Of a DNA stretch of 64,000 nt, positions 1 through 14,530 are shown one piece after another. The first letter of the stretch is position 1. Every line of letters begins with the position of its first letter. Source of the DNA: Vicugna pacos (taxonomy: Eukaryota; Chordata; Mammalia; Artiodactyla; Camelidae); contig NC_133021.1 of NCBI RefSeq assembly GCF_048564905.1, forward strand, positions 27,291,097 to 27,355,096. Reading direction: 5' to 3'. The position numbers and the translations under genes are program-made. The notes below the pieces were generated by a model. The model was not told the DNA's origin. It did no database searches and worked only from the letters and a program-made list of their open reading frames with translations.

Positions 1-3000
1 AATACAAAGGGCTGGGGTTTACTTCCCACTGTCATTTAATAGCTATTTAAGGGCAGATCACCGCTGTCTTGGAAAGGGCCCGTGGCAGAAGAGGACACGG
101 GGAGGAAATAGCCCCTAGCCGTTCTTTTAAAGATGTCATTAAACGTACAGCTATAATATCTGAAAAGACAAATCCCAAAATAATTCATGTCAGCCATTAA
201 TATGCTTTTTGGAAAGTGGTCCCCCTGTTGCAATACTGTCTTCCTTCCCTTTGCTGCATTTTCCTTTTTATTTTCTTTCTTTCAACCCTTTGACAATTCG
301 ATTTTAAAGAGCCAGCCTTTTGTCAGCTAGAGACCCGGACTTCACTGGTACCTGATGTTAATCTGGCTGCCAAGCAAACTCAGCTCAGAATTTTATCGCT
401 TTTGATAAAGGCCATTTCAAGACTCAGCAAGAAACGATGTGATTTTTAAAGCAAATGTTAATACTTAAATGCAACATAATTGGAGAAGTTTCTGGATACA
501 GAAGCAAGTTATAGTGAATTGTCCATTTAACAAAAGCAACAAATGTCTTCCTGCAATATTTTACTTGTAGCCCTGCAAGTGACTTTAGCTCTGTTTTTTT
601 TTGAAGTGTCCCACGTGAAAAGGCAAATCTCACGGTATGGTATCTCTCTGTGTAGGACAGTCAGTAATACCTCTTTCTGAGTTTTGGTTGTGCTGGAATT
701 AGTTACAAGTATGTTAAGGAACAATCAACATAATTCCAGAAATATGAGCTAGATTGCCAAACTCTTAGCTCAACTCATTTAATTGAATATACATTCTAAA
801 CAAATTGTTTTCCATTTATTCTTTTGTTGGTTTTATTTTAGCGGTACACGTTACACCATCTATTCTATGATTGGCTTCACCCATTATTTTTATGCCTTCC
901 CTATTAGATTAAGGCCCACCATAAAGGATTCATATGACAGAATCATCTCATGTCACTCTTATTTTCCAGCATGTTCCTACGTCAAACCGTGTTCACTGTT
1001 AGCATGGTCATCCTTATGCAGATGGAAATCAGACTCCTGGCCTTCATGAATGGCAGAAGGAAGTGCTCCAGGGTGACATGAAGCTGCCAGTTCAACAAGT
1101 TGTTTTTAAGAGTTCAGTTCTGCACATCATGTGGGGAAGGAACCCACAACCTTCCTCCCAGGGCCTCGACCCCTTGGTTTTTCCTCTCTTCATTACTGAC
1201 ACCAAGGTCCATTGTGTCATCTCTTTAAACACATGATGACCTGCCATTGGAGTCCCTCAATATTCTGATACTCTTCCATGAACCCTCAAAGCGCCACCTG
1301 TACTATACTTCTTGCCAGCAGGATGACTCAATGCTTAACGCATTCAGTTCAAACCTTAGCATCACCATTTGCAGAGAGTACTTCATTGTAGGGTTGGGTT
1401 TTTTGGTCATTTTAGTATTACATTAAACTTTAAAGCCTATTATTTCTAAATCATGACCGTTTGAGTTAAATTACATCAAAGAGAGTGGAAATAATTGTAT
1501 TTGTTCCTAGAGTAACAGTAAATTTCTATCTCTCAAAGAAACAGCTGTAGAGTAAAACTAACTAAGCAGGATTTAATCTTTACAATGGAACGGAGAGAGT
1601 CCGCCCTATCTAGACCCATGCTTTGCTGGAACAATATACACAATGACAACTTGATAAAATCTTCCAAGCCAGATTGGACTGAACCTCATAGAGCACTCAG
1701 TAGGCTTCACAAAACTTCTTCAGTTAGAATGAGTGCTTTTTTTCTTTGGTTGAATCTCAGTCTTTCCCTTCTAAGGGGCATCTTCCAACCTGAGGGTATG
1801 ACATGAGTACGAAGTGAGTACCACACAGGCTGCAGCATCTCATTAGGGGCTCCACGTCCTCAGAGTGGAAGTTATGAACACCCCAGTGGGGGCAGAGCCT
1901 GATTAGTGATGGAATTGCCCTAAAGTGGGACAGAAAGAATGTGCAGACCCAAACTACTTCTCTTGGGGGCATGCTTGGATCACACGAGCGAAGAATGAAA
2001 ATGCTATCCTTATTCCATGCTTCGCATTTCTCATAGAAATGTCCAGCCCAATTAGTGAAGCTTCATAAACTCCCCACACTGAAAGGAAAATGAAAATTCA
2101 GATGCATAAACTTCAGGAAAGCATTCTAGACAGACAGCAAATCTAGCTCAGGAGATTATATAAGGCACTCATTATTTCACATTGTTCCAGTAAACCACAG
2201 ATCCAGAACATTCTGCGTCTCAACATTAAGTGCAAAAATGCAATTCTCATTTGTTAAATTTCACTCTGAATCTATAGCTCTGGAGCCAGAAAGCAATTAC
2301 CAGTCCATGCACAAATATTATGGGGTAATAATTATCTCTGTCATTCCTAAATTCTCTCTAGCTCACTGACTCATAAGCCTTTAAGCTTTTATTTCAAGAC
2401 TTCTCCAAAAATTGTAGCTCTCCTCATTTTAGTCTATGTGTTGCTCTGTTTATTTTCTGCATATGGCATCTTTAACATCTAAAAGACATTTATCTCACCA
2501 ATACTTCTATTATTGTTTGGCTTGAAATTCATTCCCCATACACTGATTACCATGTTCTGGTAGAAGGGTATTTTATTGATCATAAAATTGCAAAGACATT
2601 GCGTTGTGACATTCCATCTCAGGGCTTCATAGTCAATTTCACTAAATATTATTAGTGCCAACCTGAGGTTAGGAAAAAATATAAATGGGACAGAGCCTGG
2701 AGAGAAGCCGTAGCCTTTAAAGGTTAAAGAAATGGATTTTCCTTTTCAAAATCTCTTCCTGGAAGAAATGCTGTTTTGTTTTTCCTGCACTGGTATCTTT
2801 ATCAGTCTTCCAGAGGGTTTTGCCCTTCATTACTGAAATCATTCACCGTTCTCTGTTGTGTTTTAAGTATTTTTTGTTGCATCATCAAAGGCAATTTGCT
2901 ACAGATGGGTCCAGTCATGTGCTCCTTCCACCCTTCTTGTTGGCACAAACACTCTAATTTTGGCTCTGATTTTTGAACTCCCTGTACTGAGGCCAAACTC

Positions 3001-3514
3001 TGGACAAGTTAAGGGTTTTAACCCTGTCCTGGTAGGAAAAAAATGCAGTAATAGTTTAACCTTTGAAGACTGGAGAGCGGTACAATGAATTATTAAAATC
3101 TTCTTTATGGATTACTGACAAGCCAGCACTCTGATAGTAGAAAAACATAAATGGTATTTTTAACCATATTAATTCCAGTGGAATATCCCAGATGTGTTAA
3201 CTAGAGCCACAATTAATCATTGCTGCATTTGGTTAAATTTGCAAACATAAAATGTGCGTATTTTATCTACTTATCTATAGAATCAAGCTAATGAGGTTGC
3301 TAGAAAGCTAGCTGAATGTATCTATCTCCTAAGCACAAATATAATAATAGCTTATCAGCAAAGAGTTATTTCTGAGGATCTACATTTATCCTAAGACTTG
3401 ATATTCTTTGTGATGATAATACTCATATGAGTTCATGAACATAAAGAGAGTTGTCAAGACCTTTCTTAGGCCCGTATATTTGCCTTAAGAGAAAGGAATC
3501 CAGAGGGCAGGGGG

Positions 3515-3600
3515 CTGGGCACGTGTTTGCTGTTGTAACCCCAGTACCGGGCACGCTGCAGTGACTCAGTAAACATCTGCTGAGAGATAAGGGGATGGTA
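3515..3600 (+). mobile_element. L2 or MIR 3' tail fragment
   Basis: TTGTAACCCCAGTACCGGGC, ACGCTGCAGTGACTCAGTAA and ACATCTGCTGAGAGA match the shared end of these old repeats. Confidence 0.55.
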
Positions 3601-6600
3601 TTTCCACTGCATCACATAGTTATATGATATGTAACACATGTTGCATTATGTATACATATATATCTAATATATACACACATGTTAGACATACATTATCTAT
3701 ATTACATATACATTTTATATCTAAATCTGTATACAGTCACTCTGAACTGAGATCTTGACACTCAACACTGTGGTGAAGGAATGCACAGGGCACACATGGA
3801 AATGAATGATGTCAGTCTAGAAAAAGCACATTTTATTCATTTAAGCATATGTATTAAAGCATAGTTTATCCATTTGGAAGAGTTACGTACATATGCTCAT
3901 GTAAGGTACCGTTAGGTATTTCTGCTCGTGTCAATGACTACGGTAAGGTTAACTAACAACTTTACTTAGAAGTAAGTCTGTTTCACAGCCTAGAACTGAG
4001 ACTGCATTTAATTTATAGGGTGTGTTTGTCCTGCCATGTTGATATATTCATTGAATTCAATGGGTATTAAGTACCAGATAGTTCCCTCTCATTGTGTTAT
4101 GTGTCATAAAACAAATATAAAGGTATAAAGTGCATTTTTTTGAAACTCTTAAGTATTTACAACCACTCCGGGAAACATAAGTCATATATACATGAAGTTA
4201 TTATAAAATCAGGGAACTTAAAACATGCAGCAAAATCAAAGTTTCATTTGGTTATGTGAAACTTCCTGGAAATTCATTAAGTAAGCTGATGTTAAGACAG
4301 GAAACAAAGCGGTGGATATTTAAAACCATATGAAGGACAAGAGAATATCAGGAGATACTAAGACAAAAAGTAAGGAAGCAAAGATCCTGTCCTGAGGTAA
4401 CTCAGTATTTCATAAGTTGACCAGAGATGGAAGAGTTTGATATGAGAAATAAAACATGGAGAAATTAGAATCAAACCATGAAGGTACAGTATCCCATTGG
4501 CTAAGAAAAGAAAAAGAAAGAGTTTCGAAGCAGAGATGGCCACAGATGTCAAGTACTGCTGAGCTTCCAAGCCATTTGAGCCCAGAAAAGTGCCAACTGG
4601 CTTTGGTGAGATGAAACTGGTAACCTTTCCAGGAGAAGATTCAGTGGAGTTTTGGGAGGGTGAATCCAAGCTGGCTGAGGAGTGAGTACAAGCTGAAGAA
4701 GTGAGAGCAAGAATAACAACTTTTTAAGAAGTTTCACTGTGAAGGGAAGCCAAGGACAGAGGTGGTAACTAAAGCAAGAAATGAGACAGATGAAGGATTT
4801 TTAAAAGATGTTTAAAAGCTGGTGTGATGATGCAGTGAGAGGGTGAGACTGAAAAGAGGCGCAAGGGCAGCATGAAGGAAGCAAGCCCAGGGCACGGAAC
4901 AAGGGGTTATAATCCAGTACATACACGGATGGCGACTGCAAAGGAACTGAACACGCTAAAGATGCACACGTTGACCAGTACCAACTGTTGAGAGCAATAT
5001 GCAACCTTTACAGGTATGGATTTTTTTTTTCAGCTGGGAATGAGGAGTCGCTCAATATATATGAGCAAACGAGAACACTCAGAATTTACATTAATGATGT
5101 TTAAGCTGGGAGTGGTATCAAGATGTCCTGGTGACAGCCAGCCTCCAAAATGGCCCAAGCTCCATCTTCTGGTGCTTACTGAGTCCTAGCCTGACAGGTT
5201 TTCACGTAATCCCCTCTCACAGTGCTGTCCTATATAACCAAGGGTAATTGTGGAAACGGCAGTGTGTGAGTGCTGAGGCTAGGTTTATGAAGACAATGTG
5301 ACTTCTGCCTCGCTCCCTTGGGCAAATCCACTGACATGCAACCAGCGCTTTCTTATAAACATACAAATCATTTGTTTACAGCGAGAAACAAGCCACAAAA
5401 CATCCCTTGCTTAGATAAGATTATTTTTCCTTAAAAGCCCATTTCATTTAGTAAGTAAATATTTGTGGGCTTCTCTTTATCAAGCCCAATTCTCTATACT
5501 TGGAATCCATCTGTGAACAAAAAAACCAGACAGAAATCCCCGATGACTTCAAAAAGAGGTTTACTGCCCACAGATCACAAAGATCACAAGCACACACTTT
5601 CCTACTGTCAGCATTACGTATCCAGGGTTTTCCACTTCTTAACACTCTTATATTATCCCCATTAAATACAAAATCTATCCTAGGATCTTTAAAAAAGATA
5701 AATATCATGTGGAAGTCTGCAGAAATAACCCATTTCTCTAGGATCTATTTCTTAAAGGAGCACATTCATGAATTTTTAAAAATACCCCACTATTAACGTG
5801 GTCTGATAATTTGTGTATGTCCTACAGAAAAAAAAAACAAAACCCTGCTTTCTTGTCTGGTCTACATGTAGAAATGGCATTTTGATGGCCATTTATCATG
5901 TTTAAATATGCTAATTAACTTAATTAGCCTGAAGACAGTGTAATAATACATTATTTATGAAAATACAAATCATCTTAATGAACAGATTCTCAAGAACTAG
6001 AGAGATTATATCTTTAAAATATTGATTTTTGTCTAATAACTCAGAAGGGGGAATCACAATATTAATAACTATTTTTTTTAAACTTTGTGCACCCAACCTT
6101 CATTAAAATGACTACAAACTTTATATTGTTCTGAAGGTGTGATCAATGCCTAAATAGAAAAATCCTTTGTCTGTCTGTCTTAGTACGTGTGCTCAGCGGG
6201 TTGGCAGTCTATCTGAGTGGCCATTGAAACTCTTACTATCCCCACCCAAGTTTCCCATACCCTGTCCATTTCCTAGTGGGCATCCTTTAAGTTTAGCTGT
6301 TTGACTCAGCAGACTGGTGAGTCGCCCCTTCATGCCCACAATCCATACCTAGGTTGGAAACCCTCTTCCCATTCCAATCTTACTTCTTCGGTTTTGAAGA
6401 TACGTTATTTTTGGCAAGTTTCCATAGTGCTCCAGGACCACTTCCCAAGAGCAAGTCACTAGAGCCCCCACCATGTTTTAAGTTCTGGTTTAGTTCATAC
6501 CCCTGGGGTGAAGACACTTAAACACGGGGTTGGGAAGTGCCAGGAGTCTGAATTTCTCAGGGAGGGACACAGCGTGAAGACCTGGGAATCAGCTCATGTA

Positions 6601-8849
6601 ACTTCTGGTTAAAGACTGAGGTCTGGCCAGAGACACAAAGTAAAACAAACAAACAAATTTAAAGTAAAAAAGGAGAAGAAGATGGATGTGTCAAAAAGGA
6701 TCTTCCACTGAGGAATAAACAAAAGAAAACAAAAATTTAAGGAAAATATAGCAAAGTAACAGAAAATCAATGCAAGGAACAAAGCAGGCGTTTTAACTAT
6801 GAAGGCTTAGGGGAGGTAGTTAATTAGAAAAGTTTGATGTCTTCAAATAAAAATATTTCCTTCCATCAAAATTCAAAAAGTGAAGTGAACCTAATTGTTG
6901 ATGTGGCAATATACCCATACTAAGGGGAAAAACAGAAAAGTGTTGAAATACAATTAAATAAGCAGAGAAGGACAAGAAAATGTTCAAGGACTTTGAGATT
7001 GCTCATGAATTCCCCTCAGTCTCCATATCTCTCCATCTACAGCATCACTCCGAAAATAAATTTAATTTTTCTCATATGGTAACATTTAAAAGTAAAACTA
7101 AAAACCCATCTTATCTAGGACATGTCTTCCATTTGGTTTAGTTATTTGTAATTTAACACACTGAAAAATCATTGTATCTCCCAAGGATTTTTCTGTCTGT
7201 CCCGTGTGCTTAATTATATTTTTGGTGTTTAAAAGAAAGAAAAAAGTGTTTTTTTCTACCTGTTATTTTAATTTCAGCTACATTCTGTTTTTAATAGGGT
7301 TTTATAAACGATAGTTCATGAAACAAACCATGATTTACACTATTGTTTCTTCAGAAAAATGTGTTGCAAGTTCCAACCAGCTGGTTTACTGGTTATCTTT
7401 TGGGAAAATAAGTTATTGATACATTTGGGGCTGCCTAAGAACATTTTGAAGTGTTTGGTCTGTAGTAAAGAATTACAGTATATTCAAGATACTTTCTGCT
7501 CTTTTTATATTTCTGTAGAAAACCAGGCTATATATAAATTTTCAAAGAAACTTCTTAAGTCCCCAGTTGTTCAGAAAATTGCTGGTCTATAGACTTCTTA
7601 GGGCAATAGGGGATCCAAGACGCTGGTTTCAAGACTGATTATCAATAGCTGCCACTGAGAGCTTACTCTCCCCATGTCCACTGAGACATAACCACTACAT
7701 CCTTTTCCACAACTTAAAAACATTTCTGAGAGCAACTATCAAATTTTTGTTTCTAACACCAACATCTTTCCAGCCACAACTACGTAATTCAAATTATAAG
7801 CTGTGTCATATAAACACTAAAACATAATCAAACACTAATTCCTCATCTTTGTTCCCCAAACTAGCTTGGTCTTTTTCCAGATTTCTCTTTTCCTCCTAAG
7901 GTGTCATTTTTCAACCCAATCACTCAACCTAAAAATTTTAAATTACTATACTTCTCTTTACCTGGCTTCCGAATTCCAAGTCACAAATCACTTACTTCAC
8001 AATTTGCTTTCAAAAATGTATCATATGGGTTCCATCCTATTGGTGACAAAATGATCTGTCAATTATTACCTGCTGACAATTTTAAATTACACCTGAATGA
8101 GTTTTACTCTTTCTCCTCTTCAATGCACCCCATGTGGTAACAACATTAGAATAACCTTCTGGAAAAAACAGTAGAGGTTATTTATCCAGAGTCTAATTAC
8201 TGAACACAGTGTGCTATCATTTAAAGGTCTGTGCGGTCTAGAACTAGGAGACCCTTACTGAAAAAAAACTACTAAATGATGTCCTACATTTATAAGAAAA
8301 TTGAACTCACAGGGAAGGAGTTAGAAGCAATGAAGAGGAAAGGAATTGGTAAACACACAATAAAAAAAAAAAAGAACTTACTGGTTGTGGAATGAGGTAG
8401 AAAAACAAGGAGAAAATACAGAATAATATGGGTGAAGAAAGTTGGACATATACATTGATGTTTCCTAAAATTCTTACATTTGTCATGACTAAGAGAAATA
8501 GTACAATTAAACCGTACCCACTAAATAAATAAAAATTTAGCCTATAATTTTCAAAGCATAGGTAAGAATTTGTGAATAAAGAGAATCTCTCAAAATTTAT
8601 CTAATAGAAAGCAGGAATTTAAAAGAAGCAGCACAGGGCAAGCACAGTACACTGAGCATTATTATTGAAGTATTTCTGTGCTTTCTCTGAGAGCATAAAT
8701 CTATCAGCATCTTAGACCTAAATTTCTAGTGTTGCAAAATGATAAAACATTAAAGGCGTTTTATAAAATGTCAATGTAAAAGTATTACTAGCCCTTAAAT
8801 TTCAAACCTATTTACTAGTAGTAGCTCATTGTCATCAAGGGCTATGAAG

Positions 8850-8965
8850 TCACAGAGACTTAAAACTTTAAGTATCTCATTTGTAAAATGGATGAGATAA
8901 CTGCTCCATAATACTTCTAAGGGAATTACAATTTATCATGTATACGCCGTGCCTGTACACAGAAG
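8850..8965 (+). mobile_element. MIR SINE fragment
   Basis: CTCATTTGTAAAATGGATGA and the following AACTGCTCCATAATAC match the MIR 3' half; short and decayed. Confidence 0.6.
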
Positions 8966-10024
8966 TCACCCCACAACTGATACTTACTAGCACTTTCTTT
9001 TCAAAGGTTTGAATCCATGTGTAGCAAGTGAGTTCAATTTATAAGAATAAAATTATCTTCTAAAAATACATCATGGAATGACTTTTTTTTTCTTCCCTGC
9101 AAAATGAAGGCTTTGATCTACATAGTAATAACTTTTACTTTACTCAATGCATTGTCTACACTTAACATTACTATGAGAGAGACTAGAGGTACCCAAATCA
9201 TGGACTTCCCTACACAACGAGTAGGATTTTGATGGGGAAAATGGCAACGTATCAGCTTAGGAGTAGAAATAACACGTTAATTCTTCGGCTTTCTGGTGAC
9301 CACCAGCCTCCTCATGGCTCACTTCCTCCTTTGATTTCTTATTTCTCACTTTGAGTTTATGTGTTTAAGTTGCAGATGGCTCCCTATGGGGCTTCAGGTT
9401 CAACCCTAAAGTTGCCAGTTGTCCTACATTTGTGTTAATGCTAATTTCTTAGCTCAGTATGTCTCCATCACACAGAATATACATTGGGATTTCCCACTGA
9501 AGCATTTTACAAATCTTGGTTTTCAAGTTATTTCAGACACCTTTTAGCCCCCACACAAGACTGTTGAAAAATGGCAAACTTCCATGTTGCTTTTTTTTTT
9601 TTTTTGCTGGTTGATGGAGTTTTTCTAGTTTTTATTAGATTCAATTTATGCAGGGTAATTTATGTGAGCCCAAACCCATTTGGCCTTCTTTAAAAGGCCT
9701 TCTTCTTTCCATTCTAATCTTTTAGAGACAGTTGTGTAATTTGCAACCCACAGCTATGCAATGATCAGTGTGAAGCCAAGAGATCAGAAAACATGTATGT
9801 ACATTCTGGTCTCCCACAAAGCTCAGACTTTCTTTAAAATTCTTTAATACAATTTTATAATTAAACAGGAAGATTTTCTCATACCAAACTCCAAATCACT
9901 GTTATGCTTAAAGAAGTCTAGAAAAGTACTAATTGTCCCTCGTTTGTTTGGCTGCTAGCTGCTGAGAGAAGGCTGTGTGTGGAATTCACAAATCTCTAAG
10001 TCCTACAAACCGAGTGGCAGCGTG

Positions 10025-10260
10025 AGGTGATGATTAAGAGCTGGAGTCCTCAGGCTGGACTGTCTGGACCTAAACTCCAGCTCAATCACCTGCTCAGTTT
10101 AGCAAGTTAATGAGTTATCCCATCTGAAGAAGAGCGTTACAGTAATACCCTTTTCACAGAGTTATTGTAAGGAATAAATGAGTTAATGTATTTAGTTAAA
10201 AGGATGCTTAGTTAGCAAGAAGAGGGGAATAAGACTTAGCTACCATTCACTGCTCTGTTA
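10025..10260 (+). mobile_element. MIR SINE
   Basis: MIR order is clear: GTGATGATTAAGAGCTGGAG, a central CTGGACCTAAACTCCAGCTC, GTTATCCCATCTGAAG, TTATTGTAAGGAATAAATGA and a trailing CTTAG. Confidence 0.85.
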
Positions 10261-10972
10261 AGCACACATATATCAATTGCTTATTACCTGTTAGATCGTG
10301 TTTGGATAATACCAAAATTAGAGAGCCCCAGGTTAATGCTAGCAGCCGCTGTGGCTACTCGCTTTTAGAATTAGGCATATCTATTCACAAAATCTAAATA
10401 TTTTAATTACAATCTTCATATCTTAGCTGAAAGGGTAAGATGATGGAGTATAAACAGTACCTCCTTACAGATCTGAATGTGGTACATTCAGGGCTGGTCT
10501 GGACATCATGGCAGACAACTGGTATAGCACACTTCAAAAAACGTCCATCTACCACTCGCTGTTGCCTAGAAGGGTGACTCAGTATTCAACTTCTTCACCC
10601 CAAAACTGTCCAGCTTGATGTTATACTAAATCATGTCTTCATTGACAATACTTTTCTGAAAATTAAATTGTAGCACATTTACCAAAAAAAGTCCAATTAA
10701 GAGAGAATTTAATAAAACTAACCTGGAAAAATATCTTAATAATCAGTATCAAGGGAGACTATGTTGCTAGTAAACACTTACACCAAGGAGATTATTTTTT
10801 TAATGTTCTTTTACCCAAATTCAATTTTTTGATACAGTGAGTGTCCAAATCTGTAACCTCTGAGTTATCCCACAAGCTAAATATAATTTTTAGAATAATA
10901 AATTATCTATTTGCTGCATTTGTGCAATATTTATTCCTAACTGTGCCTGGCTTAAAGCAGGTCCTCACTAAA

Positions 10973-11038
10973 CACAGGAAGGAAGGGAGGGAGAGAAGGA
11001 AGGGAAGAAGGAAGAGAGGAAGAAAAGAAGGGAAGACA
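10973..11038 (+). repeat. purine-rich GGAA simple repeat
   Basis: An imperfect GGAA/GAAA run directly after a MIR- or L2-like tail (CACTAAACACAGGAAGG). It is translated by chance in the open frame at 10841-11047. Confidence 0.9.
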
Positions 11039-11794
11039 GTTCACTAGCTTCTGTCTGTTCCCGCTCTCCCCGAATTTATCACCAAGGTTATTTCCTGAAG
11101 TGCACAATGTTCACACTTAGCTGAGAGATTTAATTTAGATTTCCAGAGGTCAAGAGCTAGGCTTGTACTATGCAATTCTTCTGATTTGAAATACTGACGA
11201 CAGCTTCATCCCAAAGTGCCAATTATTTCACCTTAAATTTTACAGTAGTGAGAAAAGTGTCTGTTTTCTAGGCTTGACATTCATGAGGACTGCTTTGAGG
11301 TCCACTTAGAGTGATTTGTAATGAGGTTAAAAAAGTGTAAAGGGAACTTGGGTACAAAATACCAAAAAACATTTACCATTCTACCAGCTAAAATCTAAAA
11401 CTTGGCATGGGATCATATAGGCAATATGAAAAGCAGAGAGTGTGACAATAATACATTTGGAAACAAAGCTTGCTGAAATAAGAGCGCAAATGATGAGAAA
11501 TTTAAATAGCCAGAAATATTTTCTGTGTATTAATTTCAGAACATGGCTTATAACAGACACAGAGCAAACTACTAATTAGCTAAAATCTGGACTAGGGTAA
11601 ACTAAGACTATTATGGTGTCTATTTTGTGGTAATACTGTGAACTCCAGATTCCACAGAGTTAAATGTAACGTCATGATAAAGAAGATGGAAATACTTTCA
11701 GATTGTATAAACTGCAGAGGAAGTTTAGCTGTATATAAGATGAAGCAAAATCACCATTAGGATTTGAATCTAACACTTAACAATTATTTTTAAT

Positions 11795-12745
11795 TAAACT
11801 TCTTATTCTGAGATAATTGTAGATTCACATACTGGTTTAAAAAATTACACAGAGGCACCTTTACTCAGCTCCCCCAGTGGAAATATCTTGTAAAACTATA
11901 GTACAATATGATCGCCAGGATAGTGACATTGGTACAGAACAATTCTGTCACCATGAGCATCACTCCTTCCCTTCACTACCCTCTTGCAGCTACATTCACT
12001 TCTCTCCCACCTCCATCCACTCCTTAACTTATAGCAACTACGAATCTATTATTCACTGTAAAATAAATCCATCATTTCAAGAATGTTATATAAATGCAAT
12101 CCTACAGTCTACAAACTGGGGATCCTTTCACTCAGCATAATTCCCTGGAGGCACACCCAAGTTCTTGCACGTATCAATAATGTGTCCCTTTTTTATCCCT
12201 GAGTCAGTGTCCATGATGTGGATGCACCTTGTTCACTTACCCATTCCCCCACTGAAGGACTTCAGTTCTTTCTAGTTTTGGGCTATCACGAATAACGCTG
12301 CTGTAAACATCTGTGTACAAGTTTCTGTGTGAACACAAGTCTTCCTTTCTCTGGGATGAATGCCTGGGACTTCAGTGACTAGATCACATGGTAGTTACAT
12401 GTTTACTTTTTCTGTTGTTTAAGAAACTGTTAAACCGTATTCCAGAGTGGCTGTACCAGTTTGCACTCTCCTCAGTGACGTGTGAATGACCCAGTATCTT
12501 TATGTCTATCTTAGCATTTGGTGTTGACATTTACTTATTTCTTTTCATTTTAGCCATTCTGATCGAGGTGTGTGATATTTCTTTGTGGATTTAACTTATA
12601 TTTCCCTAATCGCTAATAATGTTGAAAACCCTTCCATAATTTTTTTTTTTTTGCCATCTGTTACAGTCTCTTCAGTGAAATGCCTCTTTGTGTGTTTCAC
12701 CCGTTATCTAATTAAATTGCTTAATTTTTTGGTTTGTTAATGCAT
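11795..12745 (-). mobile_element. old L1M fragment (3' UTR and end of ORF2)
   Basis: It begins at CTGAGATAATTGTAGATTCA, the usual L1M 3' UTR in reverse, and continues through CCACTGAAGGACTTCAG and TATTCCAGAGTGGCTGTACC to the CCATCTGTTACAGTC zone. Decayed; an antisense open frame at 11877-12140 has no meaning of its own. Confidence 0.82.
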
Positions 12746-13024
12746 TTCACTAATGTATGGTTTTCACTGTTTGAACACACCACACATTAGTTAATAGGGC
12801 CTTTATGTGCACTAGGAGATAAAACATGTGATTCCTTGAAAAGACTAAAAGGAGGGTCAAAACTGAAGTGAAGGAGCAAGGAAGAATGTGCTTAAAGAGG
12901 GCATCCACGTGTGAAAAGTTTTATACTTGCTTTCCCTTTTGTGCTGTGGGAATAGTCATGTTTAGTCGTTCTTCGACTGACTGACATTTGGGTGGGTCTT
13001 AGCTTAGAGTTTTTTCTTTTTTTT

Positions 13025-13107
13025 GTCATGACTCTTGGATACACACGTAATTGTCTTTTTCTTTTTTTTTGTCATGACTCTTGGATACACACGCAATTGT
13101 CTCTCCA
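13025..13107 (+). repeat. 46-bp tandem duplication
   Basis: GTCATGACTCTTGGATACAC begins at 13025 and again at 13071. The two copies share a T-rich linker and differ by one base in ACACACGTAATTG versus ACACACGCAATTG. The near identity points to a recent duplication. Confidence 0.9.
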
Positions 13108-13139
13108 AAAACTATACAAATGAAGAACACAGCTGGATA

Positions 13140-13325
13140 ATGGGGTATATATTTTACTTACTATATTTACTTACTAGTCTCAATTTTACTTGCCAAGTTA
13201 TCTTCCAAAATTATGACACCAATTTACACTCCTACCAAGAGCATACAAAATCTTTCACAGCTTGTTCTACTTTCTTGGCAATACTTGGTTTTTGCCTTTT
13301 TGCACATTCTGGATCTTAAATCTTG
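13140..13325 (-). mobile_element. old L1 ORF2 fragment
   Basis: Antisense ORF2 text (CCAATTTACACTCCTACCA, CTTTCTTGGCAATACTTGG) overlapping in content with the L1 at 11795-12745, so it is a second copy or a local rearrangement of it. Confidence 0.65.
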
Positions 13326-14109
13326 AGATTTAATCCAGGTTGACGTCAAGCCAGCTTCTAAGGCAGATGGGGGTACAATCAAGACCAGAGATGGAAGAAT
13401 TAGCCTTCATCAGGAAGAAAGACCCCTCCTCCTTTAAAATAGGAAGACAAGTTGTACACACATTTGGAGGTGGAAGGTAAACACGAGGGTTACACATGGA
13501 ACACTAAAAAAACAAAAAGTCTTCTAAACTCATGTTAATCATTAGATTCTCCTCCTCATAGTCAGCACTGTTTTGGAGAACTGGCCCTCGTATGACAAAG
13601 TGTGGGCACTGGGTTTTTTTCTCAGTACAGAGCTACTGAACGGGCGGCCTGTGGTCTGCGTTGTGCAGCTGCTCTTCTGTCTGTGAGACATGTCATTATC
13701 TAAATACTTACGGGGGGAGCCATGTTTTTTTTAACGAAGTATGCTGGCATATCTCAAGGCCCTTCCTTTACTTTAAAAATAAACATCTTAGTTTTACGTG
13801 GATATGCATTTGTCATGAATAAACCACCTCACGATAACATTCTGCTTTTCTAAACGTTATCTCCTAAATGACAGACATCCCCAACCAGGTTATGGGAGGC
13901 AAACAACAGCAGCTTGTGCCCGGAGCTTAACGCCTGACAGAACCTCATCACGGCTCGGTTAGCAGCGAACATGGGCACAACGCTCTGTGCATCCAGACGA
14001 CGTGTGAGAATAAACACAGACAATGAATTCCGACATCAAAGAGAAGAACACTTAAATGGAAACAACATGAAAACTCCCACTAGAAAAGTAATAGAACACA
14101 CATTTTTGG

Positions 14110-14160
14110 ATTTTATATACATATATTATATATATATAACGTATATATATATTCCAAATA
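14110..14160 (+). repeat. TA-rich simple repeat
   Basis: A run of TATATA with ACGTATAT breaks; it would form hairpins. A similar TA-rich zone lies at about 3636-3720. Confidence 0.85.
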
Positions 14161-14269
14161 TAGTTCATTTTTAACAAAAGAACAAAAATAAATATTCTTA
14201 ATTTACTACCTGCCATTCTTATGCTCTCTTTTCATTAGGAATTAATAGAAAAAAATGACCTAAAACTTG

Positions 14270-14530
14270 TTAGATGCTTTATAGTTTCCAAAGCTTACTC
14301 TCATCCATTACTATGGCATTTTATGATCTTAAAACTATTTTAGCTCATGTTATGACTGTCATGTAATATTTTTATATCTCTGTATCTGTGGTGGCTCAAA
14401 AATGCTAAGCAATTTGCCCAAGGTCGTAAGTAATATAAGTGGCTGAGCTGAGATTCAAATCTAAGTCCCCCTTTCTCTGGCTACACATCCTGTGTCACAA
14501 ATCCAAAGCCCGCTATAATATTCTGTGAGC
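14270..14530 (-). mobile_element. MIR SINE
   Basis: On the plus strand it shows CAATTTGCCCAAGGTCGTAA, GTGGCTGAGCTGAGATTCAA and ATCTAAGTCCC, the antisense MIR core. Confidence 0.78.

Noticed and set aside
4358-4737. Minus-strand frames of 103 and 62 codons
   Set aside because: No recognisable domain, low-complexity leucine and serine content, and no supporting splice or start context.
10841-11047. Arg/Lys/Glu/Gly-rich C-terminal frame
   Set aside because: It is the translation of a GGAA simple repeat.
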